Shown here one piece after another: positions 40,408 through 48,662 of a stretch of DNA of 64,000 bases (position 1 is the first letter of the stretch; the number at the start of each line of letters is the position of its first letter). The stretch covers positions 2,666,001 to 2,730,000 of the forward strand of contig NZ_AP019657.1 of assembly GCF_009938225.1 (NCBI RefSeq), read 5' to 3'. The DNA comes from Vibrio ponticus (GTDB lineage: Bacteria > Pseudomonadota > Gammaproteobacteria > Enterobacterales > Vibrionaceae). The position numbers and the translations under genes were made by a program. Below the pieces are notes generated by a model. The model worked only from the letters and a program-made list of their open reading frames with translations. It was not told the DNA's origin and did no database searches.

Positions 40408-41595
40408 TCAATCTTCGCGGCTAAACAGTGCGTCAATAAACTCTTGTGTTTCAAACGGACGCAAGTCATCAATGCCTTCACCCACACCAATAAAACGAAT
40501 TGGGATTTGGAATTGATCGGCGAGGGCAAAGATCACGCCACCTTTCGCCGTACCATCTAACTTAGTCAGAGTGATACCTGTAATCGGTGCCACATCGCTA
40601 AATAGTTTCGCTTGGCTAATCGCGTTTTGACCAGTACCAGCATCTAACGTCAACATCACTTCGTGTGGTGCAGAATCATCAATCTTCTTCATCACACGCA
40701 CAATCTTACGCAACTCTTCCATTAGGTTAGCTTTGTTTTGTAAACGACCCGCAGTATCTGCGATCACTACGTCAAAACCACGCGCCTTCGCCGCTTCAAT
40801 AGCATCGTAGATAACCGATGCACTGTCAGCGCCAGTGTGCTGAGCAATAACCGGAACATCATTACGCTCACCCCATACTTGCAACTGCTCTACCGCCGCA
40901 GCACGGAAGGTATCACCTGCCGCAAGCATCACTTTTTTACCTTGCGATTGGAATTGCTTCGCTAACTTGCCGATGGTGGTGGTTTTACCTACACCGTTTA
41001 CGCCAACCATTAAGATCACATAAGGCGTTTTGCTGGTGTCCACTTCAAGTGGCTGCTCAACGTTAGACAAGATCTCCGCCATTTCTTCTTTGAGTAGACC
41101 ATAAAGCGCTTCACCATCTTTAAGATCGGCACGAGACGCTTTTTCAGTTAGGTTCTCAATAATTTTAAGCGTGGTGTCCATACCGACGTCAGCGATCAGC
41201 AATTGTTCTTCCAGCTCTTCAAACAGCTCGTCATCAATCTGCTTACCTTTGAACAAACCAAAGAAACCAGCACCGATGTTTGCTTTCGTGCGCGCAAGGC
41301 TGCGCTTTAGGCGAGCAAAAAAGCTTTCTGTTGGTTTTGCTTGCTCTTGCACTCGTGGCTCTGCTGGAGCAACGACTGGTGCTTCTGCTTCTGCTTCTGC
41401 TTCTGCTTTAGCAGCTTGCTGCTCTTGCTTTGGTTCGGCAACGGTTTCTTGCTCTTCAACCTGCTCAACAACCTCTTCTGGCACCACTTCAGCTTGAGTC
41501 TGTTCTACCTTTTGCTCTTGTTCTGGTTGTTTCGCTTGGTCATCATCACCAAAACCAAGCCAAGAGAGCAATCCGCGCTTCTTTTTTTCCGTCAT
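40408..41595 (-). CDS. ftsY: Signal recognition particle receptor FtsY
   Basis: 395 residues. An acidic A-domain (about 1-95) rich in Glu/Gln/Ala, including the dipeptide run AEAEAEAEA coded by GCTTCT repeats (about 41389-41412 on the plus strand), precedes the N domain (about 95-190) and the GTPase G domain: GVNGVGKTTTIGKLA (about 198-212), DTFRAAAVEQL, DTAGRLQNKANLMEEL, TKLDGTAKGG. Docks ribosome-SRP complexes at the inner membrane. First gene of ftsYEX. Confidence 0.97.
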   Translation of the reverse strand: MTEKKKRGLLSWLGFGDDDQAKQPEQEQKVEQTQAEVVPEEVVEQVEEQETVAEPKQEQQAAKAEAEAEAEAPVVAPAEPRVQEQAKPTESFFARLKRSLARTKANIGAGFFGLFKGKQIDDELFEELEEQLLIADVGMDTTLKIIENLTEKASRADLKDGEALYGLLKEEMAEILSNVEQPLEVDTSKTPYVILMVGVNGVGKTTTIGKLAKQFQSQGKKVMLAAGDTFRAAAVEQLQVWGERNDVPVIAQHTGADSASVIYDAIEAAKARGFDVVIADTAGRLQNKANLMEELRKIVRVMKKIDDSAPHEVMLTLDAGTGQNAISQAKLFSDVAPITGITLTKLDGTAKGGVIFALADQFQIPIRFIGVGEGIDDLRPFETQEFIDALFSRED

Positions 41596-41691
41596 CTGGG
41601 GATATCCTAGATTGTCTTAATTAATTCTAAGTCTTTCTCGTTAAGCTTACGCAAATTGAAAAAGAAAATGACAACAGAGTGAAAAGTTACC

Positions 41692-41763
41692 ACCTTAAAG
41701 GCAATTTAAGGTTACACTTTGTCATCAATGAAATTTGGCTGTACTCAGCGCGTAAACGCTGAG
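41692..41763. promoter_or_regulatory. Two inverted repeats in the ftsY-rsmD divergent region
   Basis: ACCTTAAA GGCAA TTTAAGGT (41692-41712) and CTCAGCG CGTAAA CGCTGAG (41744-41763), both perfect. The second is just before a TATAGT -10-like box of rsmD (about 41773). May be operators; no known regulator recognised. Confidence 0.4.
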
Positions 41764-41804
41764 CGACTGGGTATAGTATCACTTTATTAGCGGTCAAAAA
41801 ATCT

Positions 41805-42404
41805 ATGGTAAGACGTCGCCAGCAAAACACATCACAAAAAAAAACTTCAACCGGCTTTGTCCGAATTATTAGTGGCTTATGGCGTGGACGAAAATTACCC
41901 GTTCATGACGCTGAAGGGCTACGCCCTACCACTGACCGCGTGAAAGAAACGGTATTTAACTGGTTAGCACAAGATGTGCCGCAAGCGAAGTGCTTAGACC
42001 TTTTTGCCGGCTCTGGTGGTCTCGGTTTTGAAGCGGCTTCACGCCAAGCTGAAATGGTTACGTTGATTGAGCTCAACCCTGCGGCATATAAACAATTGGC
42101 GCAGAATATCGCATCACTGAAAGCGGATAACATTGTGGCGAAAAACACCGATGCGTTGAGCTTTTTAGCCCAACCAGGTACACCGCACCACGTCGTCTTT
42201 ATCGACCCACCGTTTCGCAAAGGTCTATTAAGCGAAACCATCGCGTTACTTGAGCAAAACGGCTGGTTGGCAGAAGATGCCATGATTTACATTGAAACAG
42301 AAAAAGAGCTGACCATTGAAGGTCTACCGGAAAGCTGGCACCTACACCGTGATAAAACGGCAGGTCAGGTGAGCTTCCGTCTCTACCAACGACAATCAGC
42401 ATAA
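41805..42404 (+). CDS. rsmD: 16S rRNA (guanine(966)-N2)-methyltransferase
   Basis: 199 residues. Methylates G966 in the small subunit. Basic N-terminus, RIISGLWRGRKLPV, SAM motif CLDLFAGSGGLGFEAASR (about 65-82), LIELNPAAYKQL and the catalytic NPPY-type motif DPPF in VVFIDPPFRKGLLSE (about 125-139). Divergent from ftsY, followed nine bases later by yhhL, as in E. coli. Confidence 0.96.
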   Translation: MVRRRQQNTSQKKTSTGFVRIISGLWRGRKLPVHDAEGLRPTTDRVKETVFNWLAQDVPQAKCLDLFAGSGGLGFEAASRQAEMVTLIELNPAAYKQLAQNIASLKADNIVAKNTDALSFLAQPGTPHHVVFIDPPFRKGLLSETIALLEQNGWLAEDAMIYIETEKELTIEGLPESWHLHRDKTAGQVSFRLYQRQSA

Positions 42405-42413
42405 GGAAATAAA

Positions 42414-42680
42414 ATGAAAGCACTGATTTTGTTAGCCAAAGCCGCCATCGGTTTTGTGTGGTTTATTCTGCTATTAAACTTTTTTATGCCATTCCCAGGC
42501 AACGCAGCCATCGCACTTTATATTTTGACTGCCTTCCTATTTATGATGCATGGCTTACAAATGCTGATCTTCATTGGTGCCTTTGGCGACAAGATCAATA
42601 TGAGCCGATGGGAGAAGTGGTCAATCTTAATCTTTGGTATCTTTGCCCTACTCGACATTCGTCGTAAACATATGATGTAA
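42414..42680 (+). CDS. yhhL: DUF1145 membrane protein YhhL
   Basis: 88 residues with two or three hydrophobic helices (LLAKAAIGFVWFILLLNFFMPFPGN; AIALYILTAFLFMMHGLQMLIFI; WSILIFGIFALLDI). Matches DUF1145/YhhL by size and position after rsmD. Function unknown; likely in one transcript with rsmD, ended by the following terminator. Confidence 0.82.
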   Translation: MKALILLAKAAIGFVWFILLLNFFMPFPGNAAIALYILTAFLFMMHGLQMLIFIGAFGDKINMSRWEKWSILIFGIFALLDIRRKHMM

Positions 42681-42715
42681 AAAAACGCCGCTCTCTTGAG
42701 CGGCGTTTTTATTTT
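42679..42715. terminator. Bidirectional terminator between yhhL and yhgN
   Basis: AAAAAACGCCGCTC TCTT GAGCGGCGTTTTTATTTT; ten-base GC-rich stem. Confidence 0.92.
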
Positions 42716-42728
42716 AATCGGACTGGGA

Positions 42729-43316
42729 TTACATGCCCATATAGCTTTTCATGCCATCCAAGAACATCTGCGTTGATATCATCACCAACAACAAGCCCAT
42801 CAAACGCTCTACCGCTTTAAGACCTCGCTCGCCCAATAGACGATGCAAGATGCCGGAGAACATCAAAATCACAAACGTTGCCGTCCACGCAAGCACTACC
42901 GCACCAGACAGTTCTAACAGATTGTTCGGATGCTGGCTCGAAAGCAATAAGATGGTCGCAATCACTGACGGTCCTGCGAGCATTGGGATTGCCATCGGCA
43001 CAATGAATGGCTCTTCACCTGCCGCCAAACCGGTAACACTGCCTGCCGCCGGAAAAATCATCTTTATTGCGATAATAAATAAGATGATACCACCAGAGAT
43101 ACTCAGAGTTTCTGGCTGAACATGCAGAAAAGCCATAATGCTTTTACCCGCAAACAGGAACAACAACAAAATCGCCAGCGCAAAAAAGAGCTCTCGAATC
43201 AGTACGATACGGCGTCGTTTGGGTTCTAAATGCTTTAAGATCGACAGAACAATCGGCAGATTGCCCAGCGGGTCCATGATCAAAAACAGCAGCGTCGCCG
43301 CAGAAAGAATGTCCAT
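42729..43316 (-). CDS. yhgN: MarC-family membrane protein YhgN
   Basis: 195 residues, six membrane segments. LFLIMDPLGNLPIVLSILKHLEPKRRR, GGIILFIIAIKMIFP, AGEEPFIVPMAIPMLAGPSVIATILLLSS and RLMGLLLVMISTQMFLDG closely follow E. coli YhgN. Role unknown; an older link of MarC to antibiotic resistance was not upheld. Strong ribosome site GGAGG before ATG 43316. Stands alone. Confidence 0.9.
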   Translation of the reverse strand: MDILSAATLLFLIMDPLGNLPIVLSILKHLEPKRRRIVLIRELFFALAILLLFLFAGKSIMAFLHVQPETLSISGGIILFIIAIKMIFPAAGSVTGLAAGEEPFIVPMAIPMLAGPSVIATILLLSSQHPNNLLELSGAVVLAWTATFVILMFSGILHRLLGERGLKAVERLMGLLLVMISTQMFLDGMKSYMGM

Positions 43317-43410
43317 TAATTACCTCCAAGACTTTGCGGCGAAGTATAACCCTATCTCGAAGATAATGCCCAATTTGTAAAACCGACTGGGCTTTACAAG
43401 CACACCTTTA

Positions 43411-43644
43411 TTAGTGGCTGCAAACTCGCTCTTGATTCACCGCCCAAAGCTCACCTTGTTGCGTGATCTTTTGACGTTCAATAAAGAAGCTAAACAACTG
43501 ATCAAAGTTAAAACCTGACAGTTTACACGTACGAAACTGAGCATCTGCACCAAACTCATCAAGTACAGTTTGGCGTAGCGCCTCTTCACTCATCGGCTTT
43601 TCACGTAGTAGGTTTAACACTTTGTGAGCATGAACTTCACTCAT
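43411..43644 (-). CDS. YecH-family small metal-binding protein (DUF2492)
   Basis: 77 residues from ATG 43644, preceded by AGGAG eight bases away; a longer frame of 18 more codons lacks a ribosome site. MSEVHAHKVLNLLRE matches the YecH start, and His (HAH), Cys in QFRTCKLSG and Cys-His in RVCSH at the end are the conserved putative metal ligands. Function unknown. Lies downstream of the yhhN-like gene on the same strand. Confidence 0.8.
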   Translation of the reverse strand: MSEVHAHKVLNLLREKPMSEEALRQTVLDEFGADAQFRTCKLSGFNFDQLFSFFIERQKITQQGELWAVNQERVCSH

Positions 43645-43711
43645 ATGAATAACTCCTGTGGATTTGAAACCCAAATAGGATAGATGAGAAAGCAACAACC
43701 TTTCTTTGATA

Positions 43712-44335
43712 TCAAATAATGAAGGAAGCGGTTATCAAGCAATGAGCCAACAGATAAGTGCCAGAAATTAAGTAACGCCCCAACGGCAAGGAGTGACGAT
43801 AGTCATGAATCGCTAACAATGCGGCAGAAGTGGTCAAAGATAGGCTACCAACAAACGCCAGCAGAGCGGTTTGACTATGCTGCAACAGCCATAGTTCACC
43901 AGTAACCCAATTCAATTGCAGTAACACCATTCCCATGATGACAACAGGGAAGATAAGACGATCGATTTTAGGCAGTAAGAGGAAAAATGCCATGATGCCC
44001 ATCGCCAGCAACATCGCCGCTAGCCACCACACCACTTCACCAGAAAGTTGCAACCAGAACGAAGTGCTATAGCAAAGTTGCGCCGCAATAAAGCAAGCAA
44101 AACAAATTCGCTTGAGTCGTTTGGTGATATAGAGGCTATCGGCAAACATCGAAATAACGAGTCCGAGAGACACCCACCACTCCAAGCGTCCCACTAAGCT
44201 CTCTTTGCTCCAAAGCATGACTAATAACAGGAATAGAGAAAAGCAGGAGAAAAAAATTGCTTGTTTAGGTTGGTTATTTTCACAAGCAGAGCTGGTAATA
44301 AACCCTGAGAGTGCGACAGCGAGCCAGCTCCACAT
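43712..44335 (-). CDS. yhhN: YhhN-family membrane protein (lysoplasmalogenase family)
   Basis: 207 residues, about eight membrane helices. The family (YhhN/TMEM86) includes mammalian lysoplasmalogenase. Conserved-looking SLGLVISMFADSLYI (about 56-70) carries the Asp thought to be catalytic, and ALLAIHDYRHSL a second polar site. Start ATG 44335 follows GAGG. In E. coli yhhN lies in the ftsY-rsmD-yhhLMN area, so this is the same neighbourhood rearranged. Enzyme activity not proven for bacterial members in general. Confidence 0.78.
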   Translation of the reverse strand: MWSWLAVALSGFITSSACENNQPKQAIFFSCFSLFLLLVMLWSKESLVGRLEWWVSLGLVISMFADSLYITKRLKRICFACFIAAQLCYSTSFWLQLSGEVVWWLAAMLLAMGIMAFFLLLPKIDRLIFPVVIMGMVLLQLNWVTGELWLLQHSQTALLAFVGSLSLTTSAALLAIHDYRHSLPLGRYLISGTYLLAHCLITASFII

Positions 44336-45062
44336 AACATTACCTCTAGAAATTCGAACCGCCAGTTTAGGCTTGAGTCATGAATTGTCTATATATGACA
44401 AACAAAACTTGGATCTTGGTTGCGATTCAATTCTCGCCACCGGATGTTGCTCACATCATGCAGATACTCTCTCGTCAGCCTGTTTTTTAAATTTACCGAC
44501 CAGAACCAAGTGCTAACCACCATTTCTGCATACAAACCTGAATAACCCCATAACAAACAAAACCACCCACAATGAATAAATGGATAAAAACACTTAAAAT
44601 ACAATAACATAAACAGGAACGCATAGTGACAAATCGGCTCTAAGTCATCTTGTGGTTTAAGTCATATTTAAAATTTTGCAAATTTTTCGTCAGAAAACTC
44701 TCAACAAATGAGAATTTCTATCATGAAAGCAGAGCGTAAAAAGTAAAAACAGTGACAAATGAAGCAAAAACAAGATTTGCAAAATGAAGGACACAAAAAC
44801 CAATACAAACCAATAGAACATTATTTAAACGACTTTTAATTCATTATTTATCAAACAGTTAAACCAAAAAACAAACCAAAATCACAATATGATCTTGTGC
44901 AAAAAACGATAATTTCATCATTTAAACAGGCGATTAACGCCAATAATCGAGACCATTAATTTGTTTTTTATGACTCTTTTGAGCTTGATCCTTGATCAAA
45001 CCCTTAAAATTCTGCTATTCTTTTATACATAGAATAAATCATCGAATATAAGGAGCAGAGTT
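44336..45062. other. AT-rich intergenic region
   Basis: 727 bases without a convincing gene. From about 44640 to 45000 it is very A-rich, with short direct repeats such as CCAATACAAACCAATAG (44799-44816) and AAACCAAAAAACAAACCAAA (44862-44881), and a GGCG ATTAA CGCC hairpin (44930-44942). It ends in the promoter of the 27-residue peptide gene (TTGATC ... TATTCT about 18 apart near 44990-45020). Candidate for H-NS binding or a small RNA; neither is shown. Confidence 0.45.
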
Positions 45063-45146
45063 ATGATTACTTCTTCACAAAAACAAGGACTTGTAATGAT
45101 CGCGGTCATCGTAGGCTTGATGACTCTGCCGATGATGATGTACTAG
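45063..45146 (+). CDS. 27-residue single-pass membrane peptide
   Basis: ATG 45063 to TAG 45146, preceded by AAGGAG at good spacing and followed by a strong terminator, so a complete one-gene unit. Product MITSSQKQGLVMIAVIVG then LMTLPMMMY: a polar start and one hydrophobic helix ending in Met/Pro/Tyr. The size and topology recall YnhF-like small membrane proteins but I cannot show homology. Function unknown. Confidence 0.7.
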   Translation: MITSSQKQGLVMIAVIVGLMTLPMMMY

Positions 45147-45157
45147 TCAGATTAAAA

Positions 45158-45188
45158 AAGAAAGGGACGCCACTGGCGTCCCTTTTTT
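45158..45188 (+). terminator. Terminator of the 27-residue peptide gene
   Basis: AAAGGGACGCC ACT GGCGTCCCTTTTTT, eleven-base stem, 12 bases after the stop codon. Confidence 0.92.
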
Positions 45189-45292
45189 GCTTTATGCCTC
45201 AGTATCAAGCAAGAAATGTTCAACTATTAAACATTCGTCTATTTTTGAACCAAGAATAAAAACCAATACTTTTAAGCACTTCACCACCTAAG

Positions 45293-45658
45293 TTAGAAGT
45301 GTTTCGATAAAACATCCCAATGTGCATAATAAAACAGCATCGCGGCTAAGGTAATCAAGGTCATGAGGGAGATCGCTACGCGCCAAATAAAGCGGCTGCT
45401 TCTCGGAGTTAGCTCTTTCTCACACTCATCACAAACCGAAAGAAACTCGCGACGATTCTCTAACTCATAGTCATACTCATGCACAATCTTATTGCGAATC
45501 GTAGCGATATAACGCAGCTTACCCACCACATTATGGGGTAAACGCTCTTCACAGCTAGTGATAAGCTGGTGAAGCCCTTTACCTTCTGCATGGTATTGGG
45601 TTCGCAGTAAGTGCTCAATTTTACGCGTGCGAGTAATTACGCTATCGATATCGGACAT
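45293..45658 (-). CDS. DUF4145/HEPN-like protein with C-terminal membrane anchor
   Basis: 121 residues. A helical N-terminal domain (about 1-90) contains LRYIATIRNKIVHEYDY, where RNKIVH fits the R-x4-H motif of HEPN domains, many of which are RNases in toxin or defence systems. A single hydrophobic helix (about 96-114, ISLMTLITLAAMLFYY) anchors it, placing the HEPN part in the cytoplasm. Strong ribosome site GGGAGAG. No partner antitoxin (MNT or similar) is next to it. The assignment to HEPN is by motif and helical pattern; RNase activity is a guess. Confidence 0.65.
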   Translation of the reverse strand: MSDIDSVITRTRKIEHLLRTQYHAEGKGLHQLITSCEERLPHNVVGKLRYIATIRNKIVHEYDYELENRREFLSVCDECEKELTPRSSRFIWRVAISLMTLITLAAMLFYYAHWDVLSKHF

Positions 45659-45909
45659 AATTTCTCTCCCTGTTTGATACTACAATCTCCGTCTCTATTG
45701 TCTTTGTTATTTAACAAGTTACAAGGGTCATCATACAAATGAATTCTGTCTACATCTCTAGATTACCGAGTTAATCGTCAATAGCTTGTGATGTAGATCG
45801 AAGATCTATTTTCGATATCACCATTCTGTGCTTTATATCTCAGAGCATAGTCAACATCATCACTAAAAAGTAGCTAGAATGCTCCCTTAAGTTCATCGGG
45901 GAGGAACTG

Positions 45910-46242
45910 ATGCCTATTTCAATATTTATCGCCATTGCTTTGCTGTGTATTTTAGCTGGATGGGTGTTTAGCAATTTCTATCGTCGCCATATGCAAGGTG
46001 AAAACGCACCTGAGCAATCCGTCGATGTGACGGTACTCGACAAGCAAGCAATCGAAATTGAAGATGCACAACCAGGTCAGGAAGACCAAGAATATTGGAT
46101 TTATGTACAACGTGGACGAATTGGACCAAAACGAGAATTTCAGGTGGGCATCCACTACTTCCATGCATTAAATCCGGGAGATAAAGGAACCCTTACCTAT
46201 CAAGGCGATAAGTTCCTTCATTTCGCGATCAAACGTCCATAA
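45910..46242 (+). CDS. yhhM: DUF2500 protein YhhM
   Basis: 110 residues: one N-terminal membrane helix (ISIFIAIALLCILAGWVFSNFY) and a small soluble beta domain (VTVLDKQAIEIEDAQPG; YWIYVQRGRIGPKREFQVG; YFHALNPGDKGTLTYQGDKFLHF), as in DUF2500/YhhM. Function unknown. GGAGG precedes the ATG. Ends three bases before the convergent acyltransferase gene. The 251-base gap upstream (45659-45909) shows nothing else. Confidence 0.83.
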   Translation: MPISIFIAIALLCILAGWVFSNFYRRHMQGENAPEQSVDVTVLDKQAIEIEDAQPGQEDQEYWIYVQRGRIGPKREFQVGIHYFHALNPGDKGTLTYQGDKFLHFAIKRP

Positions 46243-46245
46243 GAC

Positions 46246-47265
46246 TTACGGCAGTAACCATGCTGTCTTTTTACTGCGCGCTAGCAAACAACTCAATGCT
46301 AGCGCTCCTCCACCACTGATGATGATCCATAGTGGTATAACCCAACCTGGATGACCTTGATGCCAACCGAATGCTTTCATCGGCCATAAAAATATCGGAT
46401 GAAGAAGATAAATACCCAAACTGTGCTGACTGATTAACGCAACCACTTTATGTGCATGCTCTGAAAGGAAATCACTCAAATAGCGACACACCACAAATAT
46501 CATGCTCGCCACCATAACGACATTCAAAGTCTTATAAGATAACCAGCGCCCAACCGTATACTTGCCTACTTCGACACTATTGGTGAGCACCATAAACACC
46601 GTCACCAACAACGCAACAACACCCAGCCAAGTAAAACTGATTACCGCCGAACGACTCAAAGGAAGCTTTTGGTAGAGCAAATACCCCAGAGGTAAATAAC
46701 CACTATAGAGCCAAAGCTCGGCACTCCATGGACCATTAATGCCAAACAGATAAAGTGTTGTCGTCACCAACCATAAAGCAACGAAAGCATACAACGCCGC
46801 ATCATTGTCTTGTTTCACCACCCACTGGAAAAACGGAATGACGAAATAGAGTGGAATAAAGTAGTAGAAGAAACCAAGGTGGTAATAAGTGGCGTGGTGA
46901 GGACTCTCGAGCAATACCTCTTTGGCAGCCTGCCCGTCAAATCCTTGCGCTGTCCATCCTGATAAATAGGCATAAAACAACGACCAAATTAAAAAGGGCA
47001 CCAGCACCTTTCCTAATCGGCGTTTAATGTAGTAACCGAGCTCAAAATCACGTTTATCACTGAGCATTAACGCTCCGGTGATCAAAATAAAGACCGGCAC
47101 CGCCCAACGGCTAATGCTGTTTATTGAAACCGCCGTCGCCCACTGTTCAAAAGGTATTGAGCCTAACTCATGCCGATAAGGAGCGAGCACATGAATAGCA
47201 ATAACCGCAACCGCGGCGACACAACGCAATAAGTCGAAAAACCGAACTCGTTCTCTCATACCCAA
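46246..47265 (-). CDS. Acyltransferase-3 family membrane protein (WecH-like)
   Basis: 339 residues, about ten membrane helices. The family transfers acyl groups to sugars of surface polysaccharides. Signature start FFDLLRCVAAVAVIAIHVLAPY with the key His (about 24), INSISRWAVPVFILITGALML with the conserved Arg, and late HSLGIYLLHPIFLWPM. Overall pattern is close to WecH, the O-acetyltransferase of enterobacterial common antigen in E. coli; here the substrate is unknown. It lies downstream of the ars operon but a strong terminator separates them. Confidence 0.8.
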   Translation of the reverse strand: MGMRERVRFFDLLRCVAAVAVIAIHVLAPYRHELGSIPFEQWATAVSINSISRWAVPVFILITGALMLSDKRDFELGYYIKRRLGKVLVPFLIWSLFYAYLSGWTAQGFDGQAAKEVLLESPHHATYYHLGFFYYFIPLYFVIPFFQWVVKQDNDAALYAFVALWLVTTTLYLFGINGPWSAELWLYSGYLPLGYLLYQKLPLSRSAVISFTWLGVVALLVTVFMVLTNSVEVGKYTVGRWLSYKTLNVVMVASMIFVVCRYLSDFLSEHAHKVVALISQHSLGIYLLHPIFLWPMKAFGWHQGHPGWVIPLWIIISGGGALALSCLLARSKKTAWLLP

Positions 47266-47301
47266 CCAACTAAAATTAAGAACTGTATTGAATATAGCAA
47301 T

Positions 47302-47349
47302 AAAAAAGCTGACTAAACCAATAACAAGTAACGGTTTAGTCAGCTTTTC
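47302..47349 (-). terminator. Terminator of the ars operon
   Basis: Minus strand AAGCTGACTAAACC / GGTTTAGTCAGCTT, a perfect 14-base stem with a 12-base loop and six T, 27 bases behind arsJ. Confidence 0.9.
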
Positions 47350-47375
47350 GTAAGCTAAATTTACATGAATCTCGA

Positions 47376-48593
47376 TTAGGTCGCCGCTTGCTCAAGCTTA
47401 GGCAGTTTTATCGAAATTAGCGTCGTGATTGCCAAAAAGACAAACGAGACCCATAAACAAGCAGATAAGCCTGCCATTTGGAACACCCAGCCTGACAATA
47501 CTGTACCAATTAAGCGCCCCATCGCGTTCGCCATATAGTAGAAGCCCACATCCAGCGAGACTCCATCGCCTTTGGCATAACTCACTATCAAGTAAGAATG
47601 CAGCGATGAGTTAACCGCAAACACAGCACCAAAAATCATGAGACCAACCACAATAACCAGTTGCGGTTGCCAACCAACCTGCACGGCGTAAGCAATCGCG
47701 GCTGTGATGATAGCCAGTAACCCAGCCCAGAATAGCGCGGCACCGCCATCCGGCACACGACCTTGCGCTTTACCGGTAATTTTAGGCGCGAGCCCCTGCA
47801 CGAATCCGTAAGCAATCACCCACAAGGCAAGGAAGCTACCGACCCACAGATGCTGCCAACCAAACGTGCTGCCCAAGTAGATCGGTAGGGCTATCACAAA
47901 CCATACATCGCGAGCGCCAAACAAGAACATGCGCGCTGCAGAGAGAATATTGATCGATTCAGACTTAGAAAAAATTTGGCTGAACTTCGGTTTTACCTTG
48001 GCTTTACCCATATCACTTTCAAGACCAAGTAAGCTGCCAATCAACACTAGCGTTAATACGCCCGCCATTAACAGCACCGCAGCCTTAAAGCCCACCAGCG
48101 AGAGCAGTAAACCACCGACAAAAAAGCCCACACCTTTCAGTGCGTTTTTAGAGCCAGTTAAGATCGCCACCCACTTATAGAGCGCACCTTGCTGATCGTC
48201 TGGTACGAGTGTCTTAATCGAGCTCTTGGCACTCATCTTATTAAGATCTTTCGCGATACCTGACATCGCTTGAGCCAACATCACCCAAGGAATGGTCAAC
48301 CAAGCGGTTGGTACAGCTAACATCGCGAGAGCAACAATTTGCATCGCGAGACCAAGATTCATGGTTTTATTCAAACCTAGTCTTGCGCCTAACCAACCAC
48401 CAATTAAGTTGGTCACGACACCAAAGAATTCATAGAAAAGGAAAAGTGAGGCAATTTCTAGCGTACTGTAGCCCAAATCATGAAAGTACAGCACCACCAG
48501 CATGCGCAGTGCGCCATCCGTGACGGTAAAATTCCAATAATTAAAGGTCACCAACATATATTGACGAACACTTTTGCTCAAATTGGCAAACAT
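47376..48593 (-). CDS. arsJ: Organoarsenical exporter ArsJ (MFS)
   Basis: 405 residues from ATG 48593, which has AGGGTGG before it; the frame runs 17 codons further into an intergenic hairpin. Twelve membrane helices, major facilitator type: MLVTFNYWNFTVTDGALRMLVVLYFHDLGYST and IAKDLNKMSAKSSIKTLVP are ArsJ hallmarks. ArsJ exports 1-arseno-3-phosphoglycerate, which the neighbouring GAPDH forms from arsenate. The order arsR-gapdh-phosphatase-arsJ supports this role. Confidence 0.92.
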   Translation of the reverse strand: MFANLSKSVRQYMLVTFNYWNFTVTDGALRMLVVLYFHDLGYSTLEIASLFLFYEFFGVVTNLIGGWLGARLGLNKTMNLGLAMQIVALAMLAVPTAWLTIPWVMLAQAMSGIAKDLNKMSAKSSIKTLVPDDQQGALYKWVAILTGSKNALKGVGFFVGGLLLSLVGFKAAVLLMAGVLTLVLIGSLLGLESDMGKAKVKPKFSQIFSKSESINILSAARMFLFGARDVWFVIALPIYLGSTFGWQHLWVGSFLALWVIAYGFVQGLAPKITGKAQGRVPDGGAALFWAGLLAIITAAIAYAVQVGWQPQLVIVVGLMIFGAVFAVNSSLHSYLIVSYAKGDGVSLDVGFYYMANAMGRLIGTVLSGWVFQMAGLSACLWVSFVFLAITTLISIKLPKLEQAAT

Positions 48594-48619
48594 AAGCCAC
48601 CCTATATGAACAGCAATAA

Positions 48620-48650
48620 GAGCTTTTGGACACCCATGTTCCAAAAGCTC
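48620..48650 (-). other. Intercistronic hairpin ahead of arsJ
   Basis: Perfect eleven-base stem GAGCTTTTGGA / TCCAAAAGCTC with a nine-base loop between the phosphatase stop and arsJ. The minus strand continues TTATTGC, so it is not a strong terminator; it may slow, process or stabilise the mRNA. Confidence 0.65.
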
Positions 48651-48662
48651 ATTGGGGTATGA

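Noticed and set aside
44981..44997. TTGATCCTTGATCAA as an FNR site before the 27-residue peptide gene
   Set aside because: The half-sites are five bases apart; FNR needs exactly four, so the symmetric match is probably chance.
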